In this document: piece by piece, positions 36,401 through 43,489 of the stretch
How the letters are laid out: each line of letters begins with the position of its first letter
How positions within the stretch are numbered: position 1 is the stretch's first letter
From: DASVHS01 sp036390755
Lineage (GTDB): Bacteria; Acidobacteriota; Thermoanaerobaculia; Gp7-AA8
Length of the DNA stretch: 64,000 bases
Assembly (NCBI GenBank): GCA_036390755.1
Contig: DASWBH010000389.1
Location: 32,776 to 96,775, forward strand
Reading direction: 5' to 3'
Translations under genes and position numbers: made by a program
The notes under the pieces: model-generated
Told to the model about the DNA's origin: nothing
Seen by the model: the letters and a program-made list of their open reading frames with translations, nothing else
The model's database searches: none

Positions 36401-36570
36401 TTCGATACGTTCTCGATCGTGACGATGCCGACGGCAATGTGTGCGGTCGGCGGCAGGGCGCGCAACAGGAGCGTCGACGCCAGGAAAATGCCGCACGCGT
36501 AGCAGAAAGCCGCGACCCAGATCAGAGCGGCGATGACCCGCTGCGGCAGATCACGCCCGGCGTCAAGCAC
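33418..36570 (-). CDS. Large polytopic membrane protein fused to extracellular beta domains
   Basis: A 1050-residue protein with no clear family. Residues about 1-660 contain roughly 18-20 hydrophobic segments; an interior loop NVTQWLDLFHRGESLGPASDYLRGKVPYRDVFVLHGLMHDG resembles the loops of glycosyltransferase-C-type (PMT/ArnT-like) membrane enzymes, including Asp and His residues, but a certain catalytic motif is not identifiable. From about 660 a soluble part follows, and from about 805 a beta-rich region (FPSVGSTPGANGAFWRSDLTLRNP, TLAPQQTLRWRDVV, LGILLIEYRRGQG) like an extracellular domain I associate with Acidobacteriota. It should face the periplasm. It begins 12 bases after the hemD stop and overlaps the phosphopantetheinyl transferase gene by four bases. 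Confidence 0.65.
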   Translation of the reverse strand: MLDAGRDLPQRVIAALIWVAAFCYACGIFLASTLLLRALPPTAHIAVGIVTIENVSKLRDYATEGLFFVLVPALTLLLHRYGVRADAALRRRAAGQHNLISLLFLTPFFIAPFLYLTTSKWGWPLLIPIAAGLALPAAIIVVQRTRWLRELFRADFAAYHAMILTSAFAWILFRYIAAAKRIAHVPTLFLEVVFVLFFLLLFWIVFAFIARVASLLIDIDFETALKRLAVATLPLTVLPLFGLMFVPSWIAISIVLVELLIGVVVALNGGAIEPAHRVRSIVAYAAIPLLLYCFSYASSANVTQWLDLFHRGESLGPASDYLRGKVPYRDVFVLHGLMHDGQLDAWLMQIFGRKLEVCLARPVVLGAFASPALWYVGMAIFDSIPLAIATMFLGAVTTLDNERIFFEIAVLAFVIAGVRGRVRPLLIFLGGVFAGVALFFSFDIGLYSVGGALIFLAFAGRLRGIASFIAGVIAGAVPFLVYLGSRGALGAFADTSFVAVPSIIDAIWSLPFPDLAATFRNNLSLRTVTDFLITENFRYVLNPLVIGMAIACLAQRAIRRKSEWIDVAALALTCFAVLTQRSALGRADFAHQYFSAFLIGPLILALLVLAVRSAAALWREREANGPAFLVLAAVAIAPLVATALWVPDVMNMRLDDLVHYQPRANGVIHEALAGEVNSRIEAVRFHVFALSPKGSPIFDFSNQPAFYFFLNRPNPTRFYQVPILSPAAYQRETIEALERSRPQVVIRRSPQGFDVFDGVENSVRAQAVAAYIDDHYAYARSVRGVELWTRKAAVRTPSISSYLRLIRVPSMKELGESGAPSRLIFPSVGSTPGANGAFWRSDLTLRNPLSGELALRMRYVAGDTRIDRRVTLAPQQTLRWRDVVKTLFAAPDSLGILLIEYRRGQGPVARIDTYDANRRSSGSLESPLSTRDAARAGSESNDLTIVGLPGGGPSVRRINVGLVNVGEIPATFRISVRTPSGREIGRPYSEGLAEDESFHLTDAEQRLGVVIDENDIVDITMIAGTCIGYATVVGGDGSSQFVAAVPSPKP

Positions 36571-36582
36571 GGGCCGAGTGTA

Positions 36583-38124
36583 CTAGACGGTTGCAGTCTG
36601 CTTGTTGACGGCCAGCGAAATCACCGCGTCGCACAAGGCCTGGATGCTGGCGCTCTTCGACTCCGCATCCGGGCCGCGGCCGTAGCGGCGAATCGCTTCG
36701 CTCGTCACGGGACCGATCGACGCGACCAGCGCTCGGTTCAGGAGGCGCTTCCGCTCGTCGGGTGTGAGCATGTCGAAGAAGTTCGATACGGTCGAACCGC
36801 TCGTGAACGTGACGATGTCGATGGCGTCGTTGGCGATCAGCTCGCGCACCGATGCGAGGTCCTCGTCGACGGCCACCGTGCGATACGCGACGCCGAGGTC
36901 AACTTCGCCGCCGCGGCGGCGAAGCTCGTCGATGAGGTCGTCGCTTCCTTCGGCGGCGCGAATCACCGCTGTCCGGACGCCGCGCTGGTCGTTCCCGAGA
37001 AGAGGAAGCAGCGCGATCGACTGGAACTTGTCAGGAACGAGATCGGGGACGATGCCGCGCACGCGGAGGTCAGCGGCCGTCGTATCGCCGACCGCCGCGA
37101 TCCGCGTTCCGGCGAGAGAGCGCGCGTCCTTCCCCTTCTCCATCAGACGGTCGAAGTACGAACGTACGCCGTTGACGGAAGTGAAGACGATCAGGTCGTA
37201 CTTGCCGCCGATCACTCGATCGAGCGAGTCGAACGACTCCGGAGCGGCTGTCTGAATGGTCGGGAACTGCAGCACGTTCGCGCCCGCGTCGGTCAGAAGC
37301 TGCACGAGCTGCGATGCCTGCTCGCGCGCTCGTGTAACGACAACTCGCTTGCCGAAGAGCGGCTTTGATTCGAACCAGTCGATCACGTCGTGGAGCTTCA
37401 CGACTTCGCCCACGACGATCAGCGCCGGCGTCGGCAGCTTCGCCTCGGCCACACGCTGCTCGATCGTCCGCAGCGTGCCCGTTACGGTGCGCTGTTCCGG
37501 CCGCGTGCCGTTCGAGATCACCGCGACCGGGCGATCGGCCGACATGCCGTTCTCGATCAACTTCTGCGAGATCACCGGCAGGTTCGCGAAACCCATCATG
37601 AAGACGATCGTTCCGTCGAGCTGCGCGAGCGCACCCCACTTGATGCCGGTCGAGCCGTCATCGGCTTCATGGCCTGTCACGAGCGTCACCGACGTCGCGT
37701 GCGAGCGATGCGTGACCGGAATGCCGGCGTACGCCGGTCCGGCAATCGCCGACGAGATTCCCGGCACGATCTCGACCGGCACACCTGCTGCGATCAACTC
37801 TTCCGCTTCCTCGCCGCCGCGGCCGAACACGAACGGATCGCCGCCCTTGAGCCGCACGACCTTGCGGCCCTTCTTCGCTTCGTCGACGAGCAGCTGGTTG
37901 ATCTTGTCCTGCGGGAGCGTGTGCGCGCTCGATCGTTTGCCGACATAGACGATTTGCGCCGTCGGCGGAATCCGCGCGGCAATGTCCTTCGAGACAAGGG
38001 CGTCGAGCGCGACGAGATCTGCCGACGCGATCAGCTCGGCGGCGCGCAGCGTCAGCAACCGCGCGTCTCCGGGACCGGCGCCGACGAGGTAGACGGTTCC
38101 GAGTTTTTCACCTGGTCGTTGCAC
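36583..38124 (-). CDS. cobA-hemD: Uroporphyrinogen-III C-methyltransferase / uroporphyrinogen-III synthase fusion
   Basis: A 513-residue bifunctional enzyme. Residues about 1-250 are SUMT (CobA): VYLVGAGPGDARLLTLRAAELI, VRLKGGDPFVFGRGGEEAEEL, GISSAIAGPAYAGIPVTHR and VTGHEA. Residues about 255-510 are HemD: VVVTRAREQASQLVQLL, FTSVNGVRSYFDRL and FTSGSTVSNFFDML. The first half methylates uroporphyrinogen III to precorrin-2 for siroheme or B12; the second closes hydroxymethylbilane to uroporphyrinogen III. Its first 17 bases overlap the end of hemC. The hemA-hemC-cobA/hemD order is a classical block; hemB is not in the window. Confidence 0.94.
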   Translation of the reverse strand: MQRPGEKLGTVYLVGAGPGDARLLTLRAAELIASADLVALDALVSKDIAARIPPTAQIVYVGKRSSAHTLPQDKINQLLVDEAKKGRKVVRLKGGDPFVFGRGGEEAEELIAAGVPVEIVPGISSAIAGPAYAGIPVTHRSHATSVTLVTGHEADDGSTGIKWGALAQLDGTIVFMMGFANLPVISQKLIENGMSADRPVAVISNGTRPEQRTVTGTLRTIEQRVAEAKLPTPALIVVGEVVKLHDVIDWFESKPLFGKRVVVTRAREQASQLVQLLTDAGANVLQFPTIQTAAPESFDSLDRVIGGKYDLIVFTSVNGVRSYFDRLMEKGKDARSLAGTRIAAVGDTTAADLRVRGIVPDLVPDKFQSIALLPLLGNDQRGVRTAVIRAAEGSDDLIDELRRRGGEVDLGVAYRTVAVDEDLASVRELIANDAIDIVTFTSGSTVSNFFDMLTPDERKRLLNRALVASIGPVTSEAIRRYGRGPDAESKSASIQALCDAVISLAVNKQTATV

Positions 38125-39025
38125 AGAGCAGCTCCATCGCGCCGTTTGCGATCAATTCGTCGTAAACCGCGCCGATCACTTCCTGAGGGTCGCGTCCGCT
38201 GCGGCGCACGCGCACCGTTCGTTTGCCGTCGTAGTCGGCGGCGAAGGCGCGGATCGTCAGTCCGTTGTTCTCGCTCGTCGTGTGAACGGCGACGGCCGAG
38301 TAGCAGTCGAGCCGTTCGCCGAAGCGCTGCAGGACGCCGCGTTCGGACAGCGCCGCCAGTTCGCTGGCCTTCACGTTGATCGCAGCCGCCGCCTCGCGGC
38401 CGAGCGCGTTGTTCGCGAGCGTCTCGATCGCAACGATGCCCTGCCCGGCGGCCGGGATCATGTCGTCGACGGAGAAGTAGCTCGTGATCTCGGCGGCGAG
38501 GCCGAGGCGCGTGAGGCCGGCGCTGGCGAGGATGATGCCTGCGAACTGGCCCGAGCGTGCCTTGTTGATCCGCGTCTCGACGTTGCCGCGGATCGATTCG
38601 ACTTTGAGATGCGGAAATTTCTCGATCAGTTGCGCGCGGCGGCGTGGAGCGCTCGTTCCGACCGTCGCCCCCGCGGGCACGTCCTTGATCGGAAGCCGTT
38701 CCGGATGCACCCACGCGTCGCGCGGATCGGCGCGCTCGAGAAACCCGGCGAGAGTGAACTGCGGCGGGATGATCGACGGCACATCCTTGAGGCTGTGCAC
38801 GGCGATGTCGACCGAGCCGCGCTCGAGCGCCTCTTCGAGCTCTTTGATGAAGAGGCCTTTGCCGCCGACGGCGGCGAGCGGCACGTCCTGACGTTTGTCG
38901 CCAGTCGTCCTGATCGTGACGATTTCGGGATCGAATCCGGCGCCGGCGAGCTTGCGCGAAGTCTCGTTGGCCTGCCAGAGCGCAAGTTGACTGCCTCTGG
39001 TGCCGATGCGGACGCGGCGCGTCAT
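38108..39025 (-). CDS. hemC: Hydroxymethylbilane synthase (porphobilinogen deaminase)
   Basis: A 305-residue enzyme that polymerises four porphobilinogens into hydroxymethylbilane. The N-terminus RIGTRGSQLALWQA, KELEEALERGSVDIAVHSLKDVP, TVGTSAPRRRAQ, IRGNVETRI and GQGIVAIE are diagnostic. The dipyrromethane-cofactor Cys is at about 241 (LDCYSAV), in a divergent context: the usual GGC-x-x-P is replaced. Its ATG overlaps the hemA TAA by one base (TAATG), which fixes the start. It lies in the middle of the heme block of a longer operon. Confidence 0.94.
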   Translation of the reverse strand: MTRRVRIGTRGSQLALWQANETSRKLAGAGFDPEIVTIRTTGDKRQDVPLAAVGGKGLFIKELEEALERGSVDIAVHSLKDVPSIIPPQFTLAGFLERADPRDAWVHPERLPIKDVPAGATVGTSAPRRRAQLIEKFPHLKVESIRGNVETRINKARSGQFAGIILASAGLTRLGLAAEITSYFSVDDMIPAAGQGIVAIETLANNALGREAAAAINVKASELAALSERGVLQRFGERLDCYSAVAVHTTSENNGLTIRAFAADYDGKRTVRVRRSGRDPQEVIGAVYDELIANGAMELLCATTR

Positions 39026-40290
39026 TACAGGCCGAAGATCTTTCTGATCGTGCGGCGGAGCGACTCCCGCTCCTGCGGCTCGTCGGACGCTTCCTTCAGC
39101 TGAAGGATCGGGTAGTGCAGGATCTTGTTGACCATCTGCGTCGTCAGCATCTCGATCGCTTCGCGCTGCTCGGCGCCGACCGGACCGAGCTTGCGCAGGC
39201 ACTTCTCCACCTCGGCCGTACGGATCGCCTCGAGGCGCTGCTGGAGCTCGACGATCGTGGGCACGGCGTCCTGCGCGACCAGACGTTTGCGGAACGCGTC
39301 GACTTCGCGCGACACGATCTGCTCGGCTTCCTGCGCTTTCTGCTGACGCAGCTCGAGGTTCGCGTCGGCGACGTTCTGCAGGTCGTCGACGTTGTACAGG
39401 TACGCGCCGTCAATCTCGCTGATCGCCGGATTGATGTTGCGCGGAACGGAGAGGTCGATGAGGAACAGCGTGCGATTGCGGCGCGACTCGAGCGCGAGCC
39501 GGACGTGCGCCGGCTCGATGACGAAGTGCGGCGCGGCTGTCGAGGCGATGACGATGTCGCACGAGATCAGGTGCTCATCGAGGGAATCGAACTGCACGGC
39601 CTCGCCTTCGAAGCGCTCCGCCAGCTCGATCGCTCGCTGGTGCGATCGGTTGGCGACGAAGACCTGCTTCACTTCCTGCTGGTGCAGGTGCTCGGCCGTC
39701 AGTTCGCCCATGTCGCCGGCGCCGAGAAGCAGCACACGAAGGCCGCGGAGGTCGCCGAAGATTTTCTTGGCCAGCTCGACGGCCGCGTACGGAATCGAGA
39801 CGGCGTGCTCGCCGATGCCGGTGTCGGTGCGCACCTTCTTGGCGACGCGCATCGTGTTGTCGAACACCTGCCCGAGGAGCTGATCGAGTGTCTGCAGTTC
39901 CTGCGCTGACTGGAACGCTTTGCGGACCTGTCCTCCGATCTGAGGCTCGCCGAGGATCATGGAATCGAGGCCGGAGGCGACGCGGAAGAGGTGCCTGACG
40001 ACATCGCCGTGGCGAAGGATGTAGAGATGATGTTCGAGCGAGGCACGATCGGTGACGGCGCGATCGGCGAGCCAGTTCACGACCGACTCGATGACGTCTT
40101 CCGTTTGTGCCGAGACGATCGCCTCGACGCGGTTGCACGTCGACAGCAGCGCGGCGCCGTCGACGTTCGGCAACTCGCGCAACGAGCGGACGAACTCCGG
40201 AAGCTTCGCCTCGGCAACGCTGAGCCGTTCGCGCACGTCGACCGGCGCGGTCCGGTGATTCAGGCCGACCAGTACGAGGCTGCTAGCCAT
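39025..40290 (-). CDS. hemA: Glutamyl-tRNA reductase
   Basis: A 421-residue NADPH-dependent enzyme, first step of C5-pathway tetrapyrrole synthesis. GLNHRTAPVDVRERL is the family N-terminus and STCNRVE holds the nucleophilic Cys52. SGLDSMILGEPQIGGQVRKAF, the NADPH site LLLGAGDMGELTAEHL, SCDIVIASTAAP and FLIDLSVPRNINP follow, then the dimerisation helix. ATG 40290 (MASSLVLVGL) is the start because it overlaps the ccsA stop by only 8 bases; an earlier in-frame start would run deep into ccsA. Location after ccsA is a frequent bacterial arrangement. Confidence 0.96.
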   Translation of the reverse strand: MASSLVLVGLNHRTAPVDVRERLSVAEAKLPEFVRSLRELPNVDGAALLSTCNRVEAIVSAQTEDVIESVVNWLADRAVTDRASLEHHLYILRHGDVVRHLFRVASGLDSMILGEPQIGGQVRKAFQSAQELQTLDQLLGQVFDNTMRVAKKVRTDTGIGEHAVSIPYAAVELAKKIFGDLRGLRVLLLGAGDMGELTAEHLHQQEVKQVFVANRSHQRAIELAERFEGEAVQFDSLDEHLISCDIVIASTAAPHFVIEPAHVRLALESRRNRTLFLIDLSVPRNINPAISEIDGAYLYNVDDLQNVADANLELRQQKAQEAEQIVSREVDAFRKRLVAQDAVPTIVELQQRLEAIRTAEVEKCLRKLGPVGAEQREAIEMLTTQMVNKILHYPILQLKEASDEPQERESLRRTIRKIFGL

Positions 40291-41086
40291 GCGCAATCCC
40301 CAGAATGGCAATCACGATCGCGACGAACGCACACGCGGAGATCAGGATCGTCCGGGTGGCGCGATATGCGCCGCTGATGAAGGACTCGAGAAGAATGCCG
40401 AAGAAGACCCAGGCCACGACCGCGCCGATTTCCTTGGCATTCGGCACGATCAGGTCCGCCGTCGTCCGGTAGGACCACACCACGCCGGCGATCAGGCCGA
40501 GCGTGTAAATCGCAAAGCCGATCGTGAGCGCGCGACGGCTCACCATCCTGCAGACATTCAGGTTTGGGATCAGATCCCATAGCGCGCCGCGCTTCTTCGA
40601 CTTCAGCGAGCGGTCCTGCACCCATGCAAGGAGCGTGAAGGCAAGCCCGATCAGCAGCGCCGCCACGCCCACTGTCGATAAGAGCAGATGCGTCGTGAAA
40701 AGTGACGAGCGCAGCGCCGGGTTCAGATGTGCGAACGGCTCGCCGACCACGGCTGCGATCGCGAGAAGGATGAACACGAGCGGATAAACGAAAAACGAAG
40801 CGGCGTAAACGCGGTAGCGAATGTAGAGCACCAGCTCGACCAGGAAGACCGTCCACGCGACGAACGAGGCCGTCTCCGGGAGATTCGTCAGCGGAGGATG
40901 TCCCGTCCGCACGCAGATCGTGCCGATCCAGACAGTGTGCGCGGCAAAGCCTGCGATCATCAGCAGGAGGCCCATGAACTGCGGGCGGTTCCCGCGCGTG
41001 AACAGCGAAGCGAGCGCGACAAGAGTGCCCGCTGCGTAGAACGCCAGCGCGATGTACAGGATCGTGGTCGGATTCAGCTGTGTCAT
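40283..41086 (-). CDS. ccsA: CcsA/HemX-type cytochrome c biogenesis membrane protein
   Basis: A 267-residue protein with about eight membrane helices. The loop HTVWIGTICVRTGHPPLTNLPETASFVAW (about 48-76) is the short Trp/Pro loop seen in CcsA/ResC/HemX proteins, and HLLLSTVGVAALLIGLAF carries another conserved His. The family moves or protects haem for cytochrome c assembly, or (as HemX) affects hemA levels; without a ccsB/resB neighbour the exact role is open. Its upstream GNAT gene overlaps by four bases and hemA overlaps at the end, tying the haem genes to the kamA cluster in one transcript. Confidence 0.85.
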   Translation of the reverse strand: MTQLNPTTILYIALAFYAAGTLVALASLFTRGNRPQFMGLLLMIAGFAAHTVWIGTICVRTGHPPLTNLPETASFVAWTVFLVELVLYIRYRVYAASFFVYPLVFILLAIAAVVGEPFAHLNPALRSSLFTTHLLLSTVGVAALLIGLAFTLLAWVQDRSLKSKKRGALWDLIPNLNVCRMVSRRALTIGFAIYTLGLIAGVVWSYRTTADLIVPNAKEIGAVVAWVFFGILLESFISGAYRATRTILISACAFVAIVIAILGIAHG

Positions 41087-41568
41087 GGCGTGAGCCTCTT
41101 GCAGAACACGACCTTGTCATCCTCGATTCTGTAAAAGTCCTTGATCCGCGAGATTTCCGTGTAGCCGCTGCGCTCGTAAAAGCGAACGGTCGCCGCGTAA
41201 GTCCCTTTCGACGAGGTCTCGATCAGAAGCATGCGCCCGCGCCGCTTGCGGACTTCATTTTCTACGAAACGGAGCAGAACCTGGCCGAGTCCCTGCCCCT
41301 GCCGTTTCGGGTCGACGGCGATCCAGTAGAGGTCGTAGACGCCGTCGGTCAGCGGAGTCGGGCCGTAGCAGACATAGCCGGCGACGCGGCCGTCTGCTTC
41401 CTCGACGACTTCCGTGACGTAGTCGTTCTTCTCGGGATGGCCGTCAGAGAGCCAGATGTCGACGAGCTCGATCGCGCAGCGGACCTCTTCATCGGTGAAG
41501 AGGGCCGTTCCGACCAGGATGTCGAGAATGCGGTCGCGATCTTTGGGCTCGGCCGGGCGGATGTTCAT
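41083..41568 (-). CDS. GNAT family N-acetyltransferase of the kamA cluster
   Basis: A 161-residue single-domain GNAT. The N-terminus MNIRPAEPKDRDRILDIL, the acetyl-CoA loop DLYWIAVDPKRQGQGLGQVLLRFVENEV (about 88-115) and VRFYERSGYTEISRIKDFYR are typical. It begins with an ATGA overlap to the ATP-grasp gene at 41565, which fixes ATG 41568. Context suggests it acetylates a product of the neighbouring lysine aminomutase or ATP-grasp ligases. It is much shorter than AblB, the known beta-lysine acetyltransferase, so equivalence to AblB is not claimed. Confidence 0.85.
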   Translation of the reverse strand: MNIRPAEPKDRDRILDILVGTALFTDEEVRCAIELVDIWLSDGHPEKNDYVTEVVEEADGRVAGYVCYGPTPLTDGVYDLYWIAVDPKRQGQGLGQVLLRFVENEVRKRRGRMLLIETSSKGTYAATVRFYERSGYTEISRIKDFYRIEDDKVVFCKRLTP

Positions 41569-42560
41569 GCGGCGCGCGACGCGCGAGCTGCAATCATAAG
41601 CTGGTTCAGGAAATCGGCGAACCCGATTCCGGCAGCGCTCAGCGCTTTGCGGAATCCGGTGTTCTGACCGATATCGGGGTTCGGGTTGACGTCGAGGATG
41701 CACAGTTCACCAGTGGAACGCTGCCGGAGATCGAACCGGCAGTAACCACCGAGAGAGAGTACGTTTGCGGCGTGAGTACACATATTGGCCATGTCACTCC
41801 GCAATGTGTCATCAATCACCGCAGGGGTTCTGTTCGAAGTTGCCCGATCCTCGGCCGATCCGGCGGCCCATTTCGCTTTCCAGCCGACGACGCGCTCTCC
41901 GGCCGTAAGTTGCTCGGCGAAAACGATTTCTCCCGGGGGAAGCACGACCGCGCCGTCCTCGCCCCAGAACAGCGCCTGGTTGAGCTCGCGACCGTCGATA
42001 AACTCTTCCACGAGCGCAGGTTGATGATACGTCTCGATCACATGCGCGGCTCGCGCGACCACTTCTGCCCGGCTGGAGCAGACCGAGCTGGCATCGATGC
42101 CGATTCCGGCGTCTTCGAGCGACGGTTTGACGATCCAGGTGCCCCGAATCGCGGAAATGTCACTCGGCGTTGTGACGAGAAATCCACGGGGAGTGGCGAT
42201 GCCGGCGCCGTCGAGCAGTCGTTTCGTCAGCCATTTATCACCGCAGATCCCGACGGCGACCGGGTCGCATCCCGTGAACGGCAGTCCCAGCATCTCCAGC
42301 GCGAGCGCGAAATGCATCTCCCACCGCGGGTTTCCCTGCACGCCTTCGCAGAGATTGAAAACGAGGTCGGGTTTCCCGCGGCGCAGCGCATCGATCGCCC
42401 GGCGCACGCTGCGGACGGGTAAAAGCTCGGCGCTGAGGATCGACGCGATCTCGTGAGCCGTGCCGGCGACTTCCTCTTCGCCTATGCGTTCGACCTCGTT
42501 GAGGTGCGTCTTCAGCCCAGTGTCGTCGTTGTACGCAACTACGACGCGCACGCTTTCCAC
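41565..42560 (-). CDS. ATP-grasp ligase, D-Ala-D-Ala ligase-like (second of two)
   Basis: A 331-residue ATP-grasp protein. The N-terminal lobe VRVVVAYNDDTGLKTHLNEVER and PDLVFNLCEGVQGNPRWEMHFALALEMLGLPFTG follow the Ddl pattern, then GDKWLTKRLLDGAGIATP, WIVKPSLEDAGIGID (nucleotide Lys) and a PALVEEFIDGREL motif. Metal residues: FDLRQRSTG and ILDVNPNPDIG. Clear differences from true Ddl exist, so a different amino-acid substrate is likely. The gene overlaps the first ligase by 22 bases and the GNAT gene by four. It should form an amide between two amino-acid-type substrates with ATP. Confidence 0.85.
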   Translation of the reverse strand: MESVRVVVAYNDDTGLKTHLNEVERIGEEEVAGTAHEIASILSAELLPVRSVRRAIDALRRGKPDLVFNLCEGVQGNPRWEMHFALALEMLGLPFTGCDPVAVGICGDKWLTKRLLDGAGIATPRGFLVTTPSDISAIRGTWIVKPSLEDAGIGIDASSVCSSRAEVVARAAHVIETYHQPALVEEFIDGRELNQALFWGEDGAVVLPPGEIVFAEQLTAGERVVGWKAKWAAGSAEDRATSNRTPAVIDDTLRSDMANMCTHAANVLSLGGYCRFDLRQRSTGELCILDVNPNPDIGQNTGFRKALSAAGIGFADFLNQLMIAARASRAA

Positions 42561-43489
42561 CTCCGCGTCGCGCTGTCGACCACGGTGCCGATCAGATCGT
42601 CGTACTTCCAGCCGATCCGCGTCGCCAGGATGATCAGATCGCTGTTGACCGGGTGCATCCCCGGCAGTGGATTGACCTCGACGAAGTTCGGCACGCCATC
42701 GCGATCCCGCCGGATGTCGACGCGCGCAACGTCGCGCAGGCCGAACGCGCGCCAGACGTCCATCGCCACCGCTTCGAGCTCGTCGTCGCGGAAGACGCGG
42801 TACTCGACGAGGTTCAGGTAGTCGCGTTTGACTTCCAGCGAGTAGATGAATGGTTGCCGGTTGTCGTTTGTCTGTTGTCGCGGCAGCACCTGCATCACGC
42901 CGATTGGTTCAGCGTCGACGATGCCGACGGTGTACTCATCGCCTGGCAGGAACTCTTCGACAAGGACCGGGCCGTACTTCGACAACCGATCAAGCGCGGC
43001 ACCCAGCGCTGTTTCATCTGCGCACAGCGATGACGCGGTGATCCCCATCGAGGAACCCTCGTTCAGCGGTTTAGTGAACAGGGGATAACGCAGCCCTGCG
43101 ACCTGCGACCCGCGACCCGCGACCTGGAACGGCGCTGTGGCAATCCCATTTGCCCGCGCAACCCTTTTCGCCAGCGCCTTATCGAGAGTCAGTCCAATGG
43201 AAAGCGCGGAGGAAGCGCTGCATGGGATGCCATACATCTCCAGAACGGCCGGCACCTGCGACTCGCGGCCCCGGCCGCCGATTCCTTCCGCGAGATTGAA
43301 GACGCCATCGACGCGCTCATGTTCGAGCGCGTCGAGCATCTCCTCGCCCCAGCCGAGGCGGACGGGATCGTGCCCCTTCGCGCGCATCGCGCGCTCCAGC
43401 GCCTCGATCGTCTCCTCGGAATCGAACTCTTCGAACCGGTCGCCCGTCGCGTGCGCCGGTTTCAGATTGAAGGTCAGCCCGATGCGCAT
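42539..43489 (-). CDS. ATP-grasp ligase, D-Ala-D-Ala ligase-like (first of two)
   Basis: A 316-residue ATP-grasp protein that starts right after the kamA stop. DGVFNLAEGIGGRGRESQVPAVLEMYGIPCSASSA is Ddl-like; GLTLDKALAKRVARANGI, LFTKPLNEGSSMGI (nucleotide Lys and Ser loop), VEEFLPGDEYTVGI and the metal part ARVDIRRDRDGVPNFVEVNPLPGMHP are complete. Two surface loops (residues about 122-131 and 204-213) are encoded by degenerate 4 x 7-base tandem arrays. A change of one unit would shift the frame. It is only distantly like the second ligase, so the two probably act on different substrates. Confidence 0.85.
   Translation of the reverse strand: MRIGLTFNLKPAHATGDRFEEFDSEETIEALERAMRAKGHDPVRLGWGEEMLDALEHERVDGVFNLAEGIGGRGRESQVPAVLEMYGIPCSASSALSIGLTLDKALAKRVARANGIATAPFQVAGRGSQVAGLRYPLFTKPLNEGSSMGITASSLCADETALGAALDRLSKYGPVLVEEFLPGDEYTVGIVDAEPIGVMQVLPRQQTNDNRQPFIYSLEVKRDYLNLVEYRVFRDDELEAVAMDVWRAFGLRDVARVDIRRDRDGVPNFVEVNPLPGMHPVNSDLIILATRIGWKYDDLIGTVVDSATRRWKACAS
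42852..42879 (-). repeat. Degenerate heptamer array inside the first ATP-grasp gene
   Basis: Four tandem 7-base units on the plus strand: GGTTGCC, GGTTGTC, GTTTGTC, TGTTGTC. Total 28 bases, encoding part of a loop near residue 204-213. 28 is not a multiple of three, so gain or loss of one unit changes the frame. Confidence 0.75.
43098..43125 (-). repeat. Heptamer array GCGACCY x 4 inside the first ATP-grasp gene
   Basis: Four tandem 7-base units on the plus strand: GCGACCT, GCGACCC, GCGACCC, GCGACCT, the cleanest short tandem repeat seen in the window. It encodes a Gly/Val/Gln-rich loop at residues about 122-131, where Ddl-type enzymes have a variable linker before the nucleotide-binding strand. 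Confidence 0.85.
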
